Origin: Hymenobacter profundi
GTDB taxonomy: Bacteria > Bacteroidota > Bacteroidia > Cytophagales > Hymenobacteraceae
Reading direction: 5' to 3'
NCBI RefSeq assembly: GCF_019334315.1
Contig: NZ_JAHWGL010000020.1
Location: 1-62,738 of the forward strand
DNA length: 62,738 nt
Position 1 is the first letter of the stretch, and every line of letters begins with the position of its first letter. The position numbers and the translations under genes are program-made. Shown here one piece after another: positions 59,196 through 62,738 of the stretch. Below the pieces are notes generated by a model. It made no database searches. It was not told the origin of the DNA and was given only the letters and a program-made list of their open reading frames with translations.

Positions 59196-60686
59196 TCAGC
59201 GATGCGCGGCTGCTGTCTTCGGTGGCTGCGCCGAAAACAGCAGCTTATCGAATTTGCCTCCTGCGTATTGCTTTTGGTACTGCACTTTGAGAGCTGCCGC
59301 CGCTGTCGTTTCAGTAGTCAGCGCACGAGCCGCATAGCGAGCGGCCAGGTCGTATTCGTCGGCGGGAACAGTTGCATCCAAACTGGTCTTCTCTGCGAAG
59401 CAGGCACTTATGCCTCTAAAATCTTCTAGCCGGAGGTCATACAAGCTCAGCAGCAGCTTATTGAAGCTGGCAGGATTCTGCTCTGATCTATTGGATACCA
59501 CTTCGGTATAGGTATGATGCTGCAAATGCTGTCGCAAAGCATATAAGCTTAGCACCACTACCGAGCGTAGGTAAGTGTTCTGCGGCTGCTGAGGTAGGAG
59601 TTGCAATGCTTCGAACAGGGCGTGGTCGTAGCAGTCGTAGTCAAACCAGCTCTGCACAACCTCCAGCCGACTAATTTGGCGAATACGTGCAAATACTGGC
59701 GAGCTAAGAGGCTGCGGCCCTTCAGCTACCCGGCCTTGCGCCAGTATTGACATGAAACGCATCCGTTTTGCACAATCGGGGTGCGACTTAAGAGTATCCG
59801 TTGTTTGCAAGACTGTTTTCTCCGATGCCTTCACCGTAAAGATGGACTGTGGCTTCGTGGGAGCGGCCTCAAACAATTTGGGGAAAGCAGTGCAGCCAAA
59901 GTAGGCTGACAGCGCTAATGGCGCCGTTGTTTCGGGCTCGTCAATGGTATCCAAAAGCTGCAATGCCCGGTAGGCTTGCGTGGCATCGTAGCCAGTATGG
60001 GTTAGCAGCACGTACCCGAGCGAATCGGCCTGCTTCTCGTGGCGACGACTGTGATAGTTGTTGTTGAGAGAAAAGCCTAATGCCAGTGCTTTGATTTTAG
60101 AGCTAATGTTATACTCTGAGTTGATAATGCGACGAAACTCTCGCTTCACCTCTTGGCTGTGTAGGGTAGTAAGCTGCTCCTGCATGCTACTCTCCATATG
60201 CCGACACGCTACGTGAGCTAACTCATGACATAAAATGAAGGCTAGTTGATCTTCGTTCTCCAGTCGAGGTAGCAGGCCAACGTTCAGCATCACGGTACCA
60301 TTGCCTACGGCATGGGCGTTGGGCTCGGGGTTTCGGGTGAGTATTAGCTTTGCGGAAATAGGCAACTGCGAGTTAGCCTGCACGATGCGGTTAAATACCT
60401 GCTGCACGTACGGCTCCAGCTCCGAATCAAGTAAAGCCGAATAGCGAATGGAATTGAATACGTCCTCGGCTGCTTCTTGTACTACCTCTTGATAATGTTC
60501 GCGGTATTCCTTCGGGCCGCTTTTTGGCACTGTAAGATGTGCTTTTACCGCACTACGGTGTAGCACTGCTAGTTTGTAAGCCCGGGCTGTATCGTTGGAA
60601 TAGTAAGGTAAATAAGGTTTCTCTTGTGCAACAGCCGAATAAACATGGGCTGTATATAGCAACAGTAAACACAACAGTCTCAGCAT
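59196..60686 (-). CDS. M48 family metalloprotease, long form
   Basis: A 496-residue exported protein (signal peptide to about residue 20). The M48 catalytic core lies at 85-260, with zinc site HELAH at 154-158 and the third ligand in RRHEKQADSLG near 214-224. The C-terminal 230 residues are helical and unlike the short M48 protein at 6908, suggesting a TPR-like substrate-binding extension as in BepA-type proteases. It lies 62 bases upstream of the DUF6770-like gene in the same direction, so the two may be cotranscribed. Confidence 0.88.
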   Translation of the reverse strand: MLRLLCLLLLYTAHVYSAVAQEKPYLPYYSNDTARAYKLAVLHRSAVKAHLTVPKSGPKEYREHYQEVVQEAAEDVFNSIRYSALLDSELEPYVQQVFNRIVQANSQLPISAKLILTRNPEPNAHAVGNGTVMLNVGLLPRLENEDQLAFILCHELAHVACRHMESSMQEQLTTLHSQEVKREFRRIINSEYNISSKIKALALGFSLNNNYHSRRHEKQADSLGYVLLTHTGYDATQAYRALQLLDTIDEPETTAPLALSAYFGCTAFPKLFEAAPTKPQSIFTVKASEKTVLQTTDTLKSHPDCAKRMRFMSILAQGRVAEGPQPLSSPVFARIRQISRLEVVQSWFDYDCYDHALFEALQLLPQQPQNTYLRSVVVLSLYALRQHLQHHTYTEVVSNRSEQNPASFNKLLLSLYDLRLEDFRGISACFAEKTSLDATVPADEYDLAARYAARALTTETTAAAALKVQYQKQYAGGKFDKLLFSAQPPKTAAAHR

Positions 60687-60867
60687 GAAAATGCTATATC
60701 GATATTCTAGCTTATGTTATTTATAAGATGATGTATAGGCTAAATCCATGCCATTTATATTAATAAAGTTATATTATCAGAGATATTTACCTTTGAGAAT
60801 ACATTCTGAAGTTGTATGCTAGTCGAACTCATCAGAAGTTGAATAGCATGCGTATCTCTTCATCCAC

Positions 60868-60915
60868 CTACAGAAACGCCCGCCGCTGAGGATTCAGCGG
60901 CGGGCGTTTCTGTAG
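60868..60915 (-). terminator. Terminator of the deoxyhypusine synthase-like gene
   Basis: A perfect 22-bp stem: CTACAGAAACGCCCGCCGCT (from 60868) against its complement ending at 60915, with a four-base loop. It lies 15 bases downstream of the leftward gene. The remaining 60687-60867 gap is AT-rich and shows no further feature. Confidence 0.82.
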
Positions 60916-60930
60916 TAGTAACAACTAGAC

Positions 60931-61902
60931 TTATTGCCCTAGCACCATCGCAAATATCAACGGAGCTACAATCGTTGCGTCCGATTCGATGATGAACTTG
61001 GGCGTGTCCTGGCCCAGCTTGCCCCAAGTAATTTTCTCGTTCGGTACGGCGCCAGAGTAGGAACCGTAGGAAGTCGTGGAGTCCGAAATCTGGCAGAAGT
61101 AGCCCCACAACGGCACTCCGTGGCGGCCCAAATCCTGGTGCAGCATAGGTACCACGCAGATGGGGAAGTCGCCGGCAATGCCGCCGCCAATTTGGAAGAA
61201 CCCTACCGTGCTGTCGTCTTTGGCTTGCTCTGTGTACCAATCGGCCAGGTAAATCATGTACTGAATACCCGTCTTCATGGTGTGCACGTTCTTGATATCG
61301 CCTGAAATAACGTGGCCGGCGTAGATGTTGCCCAGGGTAGAGTCTTCCCAACCGGGGCAGATGATGGGCAGGTTTTTCTCGGCTGCTGCCAGCATCCAGG
61401 AATCTTTGGGGTCGATCTGGTAGTACTGCTCCAGCTCACCCGACTTCAGGATTTGGTAGAAGAACTCGTGCGGGAAGTACGCCTCACTAGCTTGGTCGGC
61501 CTTTTCCCAGAACTTCAACACCGTATTCTCGATACGGCGCATGGCTTCTTCCTCGGGGATGCAGGTATCGGTCACGCGGTTCATGTGGCGCTTCAGTAGC
61601 TCGTGCTCATCAGCGGGCGTCAGGTCGCGGTAGTTGGGCACGCGCTCGTAGAAGTCGTGTGCCACCAGGTTGAAAATATCTTCTTCCAGGTTGGCGCCGG
61701 TGCAGCTGATGATCTGCACTTTATCCTGCCGAATCAGCTCGGCCAACTGAATACCCATTTCGGCGGTGCTCATAGCGCCGGCCAGGGTTATCATCATTTT
61801 ACCGCCCTCGGCAATGTGCTTGTTGTAGCCTTCGGCCGCATCAATGAGCGCGGCGGCGTTGAAGTGGCGGTAGTGGTGCTTGAGGAAGTTGGTTACGTTC
61901 AT
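60931..61902 (-). CDS. Deoxyhypusine synthase-like protein
   Basis: A 323-residue protein of the deoxyhypusine synthase family. MITLAGAMSTAEMGIQLAEL near 37-56 is the NAD-binding N-terminal motif, SCTGANLEEDIFNLVAHDFY near 66-85 follows, and the lysine that forms the imine intermediate is conserved as K295 in ITWGKLG, with SDATIVAPLIFA after it. Eukaryotic enzymes modify eIF5A, which bacteria lack; bacterial homologues may transfer the aminobutyl group to putrescine (homospermidine) or other acceptors. Here the acceptor is unknown. Located between hslV and a terminator; its start is preceded by repeats. Confidence 0.9.
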   Translation of the reverse strand: MNVTNFLKHHYRHFNAAALIDAAEGYNKHIAEGGKMMITLAGAMSTAEMGIQLAELIRQDKVQIISCTGANLEEDIFNLVAHDFYERVPNYRDLTPADEHELLKRHMNRVTDTCIPEEEAMRRIENTVLKFWEKADQASEAYFPHEFFYQILKSGELEQYYQIDPKDSWMLAAAEKNLPIICPGWEDSTLGNIYAGHVISGDIKNVHTMKTGIQYMIYLADWYTEQAKDDSTVGFFQIGGGIAGDFPICVVPMLHQDLGRHGVPLWGYFCQISDSTTSYGSYSGAVPNEKITWGKLGQDTPKFIIESDATIVAPLIFAMVLGQ

Positions 61903-61907
61903 TTTTT

Positions 61908-62021
61908 TAAGCTGTTAGCTATTAGCTGATGGCTATTAGCCTTTGAAACATTTTTGAAAAGCAAACCGACAGTATGTACTGTACGAAAGCTAACAGCCAA
62001 CAGCTATTAGCTACTAGCTTA
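61908..62021. repeat. AGCTATTAGC inverted repeat block
   Basis: TAAGCTGTTAGCTATTAGCT (from 61908) and AGCTAACAGCCAACAGCTAT (from 61988) form two arms of AGCTATTAGC-type units, largely complementary to each other, with ACAGTATGTACTGT (61969-61982), itself palindromic, in between. On the minus strand the block begins directly after the hslV stop and ends six bases before the next start codon, filling the entire gap. Confidence 0.75.
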
Positions 62022-62022
62022 A

Positions 62023-62562
62023 TCAACTAGGCTCCTCGATAATGAGGTTGTGGTTGGTGTAGATGCAGATGTCGGCGGCGATGTGTAGGGCTTCCTCTAC
62101 CATCTGGCGGGCCGTGAGGTGGGGCGCGTGCTTCTTGAGGGCCAGCGCGGCGGCCTGAGCAAACATAGAACCGGAGCCGATAGCGGCCACGTCGTTGTCG
62201 GGTTCCAGTACGTCGCCGGAGCCGGCAATGATGAGCAGCTCGTCCTTATCTACCACAATCATCATGGCTTCCAGCTTGCGTAGGTACTGGTCTTTGCGCC
62301 AGTCTTTGGCCAGCTCAATGGCGGCGCGCTTCAGGTTGCCGCCGTAGCCTTCCAGCTTCTCCTCAAACTTATCGAGCAGGGAGAAGGCATCGGCCGTGGA
62401 GCCAGCAAATCCCGTCACGATTTTGCCGCCTTGCAGCTTGCGGATTTTGCGCACGTTGTTCTTAGCTACGTGCTTGTCCATGGTGGCCTGGCCGTCGGCA
62501 CCAATGGCAATCTGGCCATTGTGGCGCACGCCCAGGACGGTGGTTGATCTTATCTTGGTCAT
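62023..62562 (-). CDS. hslV: ATP-dependent protease subunit HslV
   Basis: A 179-residue proteasome-like peptidase. The sequence after the propeptide, TTVLGVRHNGQIAIGADGQA, aligns with mature HslV, so Thr7 is the likely N-terminal nucleophile after removal of six residues. KNNVRKIRKLQGGKIVTGFA near 34-53 and GSGSMFAQAAALAL near 128-141 are typical. It forms the HslUV complex with the HslU ATPase to degrade damaged proteins. hslU is not in the window. Confidence 0.96.
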   Translation of the reverse strand: MTKIRSTTVLGVRHNGQIAIGADGQATMDKHVAKNNVRKIRKLQGGKIVTGFAGSTADAFSLLDKFEEKLEGYGGNLKRAAIELAKDWRKDQYLRKLEAMMIVVDKDELLIIAGSGDVLEPDNDVAAIGSGSMFAQAAALALKKHAPHLTARQMVEEALHIAADICIYTNHNLIIEEPS

Positions 62563-62581
62563 TTAGGAACTAGTTAAAACG

Positions 62582-62699
62582 CTGTCATCCTGAGCGGAGC
62601 GAAGGATCTTCTCACGATAAAACGACCTGTCTTTAGATAATTACTATCTGACAATTCGTTTTATCGTGAGAAGATCCTTCGCTCCGCTCAGGATGACAG
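62582..62699. repeat. Long palindromic intergenic repeat, copy 6
   Basis: A perfect 44-bp stem: 62582-62625 (starting CTGTCATCCTGAGCGGAGCG) against 62656-62699. The 30-base loop contains its own inverted AGATA/TATCT pair. The arm continues GAAGGATCTTCTCACGATAA. It lies 19 bases upstream of the hslV start codon. The gene on its right is outside the window. Confidence 0.93.
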
Positions 62700-62738
62700 T
62701 AGGGTGGTTACACTTAGATCAGCATCCGCAGGGGATCT

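Noticed and set aside
59196..60686. Second M48 protease considered as a duplicate of the one at 6908
   Set aside because: Only the zinc-site core is similar; the long C-terminal helical part and N-terminal region are unrelated.

Overview
The window is a 62.7-kb stretch of chromosome from a Bacteroidetes bacterium, most likely a Hymenobacter-type member of the Cytophagales. The evidence is a gldC gene, a type IX secretion plug-family lipoprotein, several Bacteroidetes-only families of unknown function, promoters with the TAnnTTTG -7 element, a general lack of Shine-Dalgarno sequences, and a GC-rich coding style saturated with CTACC/GGTAG words. I see no prophage, insertion sequence, CRISPR array, tRNA or rRNA. 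The genus is inference.

Layout. 0.1-3.1 kb: a polysaccharide-deacetylase-like protein and an oligosaccharide flippase. 3.2-9.3 kb: rpiA, then a leftward run holding a DegT/DnrJ-type aminotransferase, a small membrane protein, an M48 protease, a Gfo/Idh/MocA oxidoreductase and an EcsC-family protein; the aminotransferase and oxidoreductase could make an amino sugar. 9.5-13.2 kb: a repeat-tailed lipoprotein, a GT2 glycosyltransferase, ftsE, a small conserved protein and the SRP RNA gene. 13.3-24 kb: guaA, a DUF4153 membrane protein, a GH20 hexosaminidase, a large AsmA-like protein and a DUF1361 protein. 24-31.7 kb: a TPR/periplasmic-binding protein, hemL, dcd, gldC and dnaN. 31.9-38.1 kb: the plug-family lipoprotein, a six-hairpin glycosidase-like enzyme and an ABC-F ATPase. 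38.3-47 kb: a TolB-like propeller, acetyltransferase, amidase, DUF2256, DoxX and a second AsmA-like protein. 47-50.5 kb: a 2H phosphoesterase, a membrane protein, an outer-membrane barrel and two LVIVD-repeat lipoproteins. 50.7-55.8 kb: two divergent AraC/SDR modules. 56-62.7 kb: a cell-wall amidase, unknown secreted proteins, a second M48 protease, a deoxyhypusine-synthase-like enzyme and hslV.

The genes are ordinary housekeeping and envelope functions. The striking content is between them. At least six unrelated families of short repeats fill the gaps, and most complete copies begin within about 20 bases of the stop codon of the preceding gene, in some cases at or inside the stop codon itself. 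The largest family forms nearly perfect 37-46 bp hairpins with conserved outer arms (GTCATCCTGAGC type) and variable loops. These 3'-end-anchored repeats, together with promoters placed so close to start codons that the mRNAs may be leaderless, are the best candidates here for undescribed biology.
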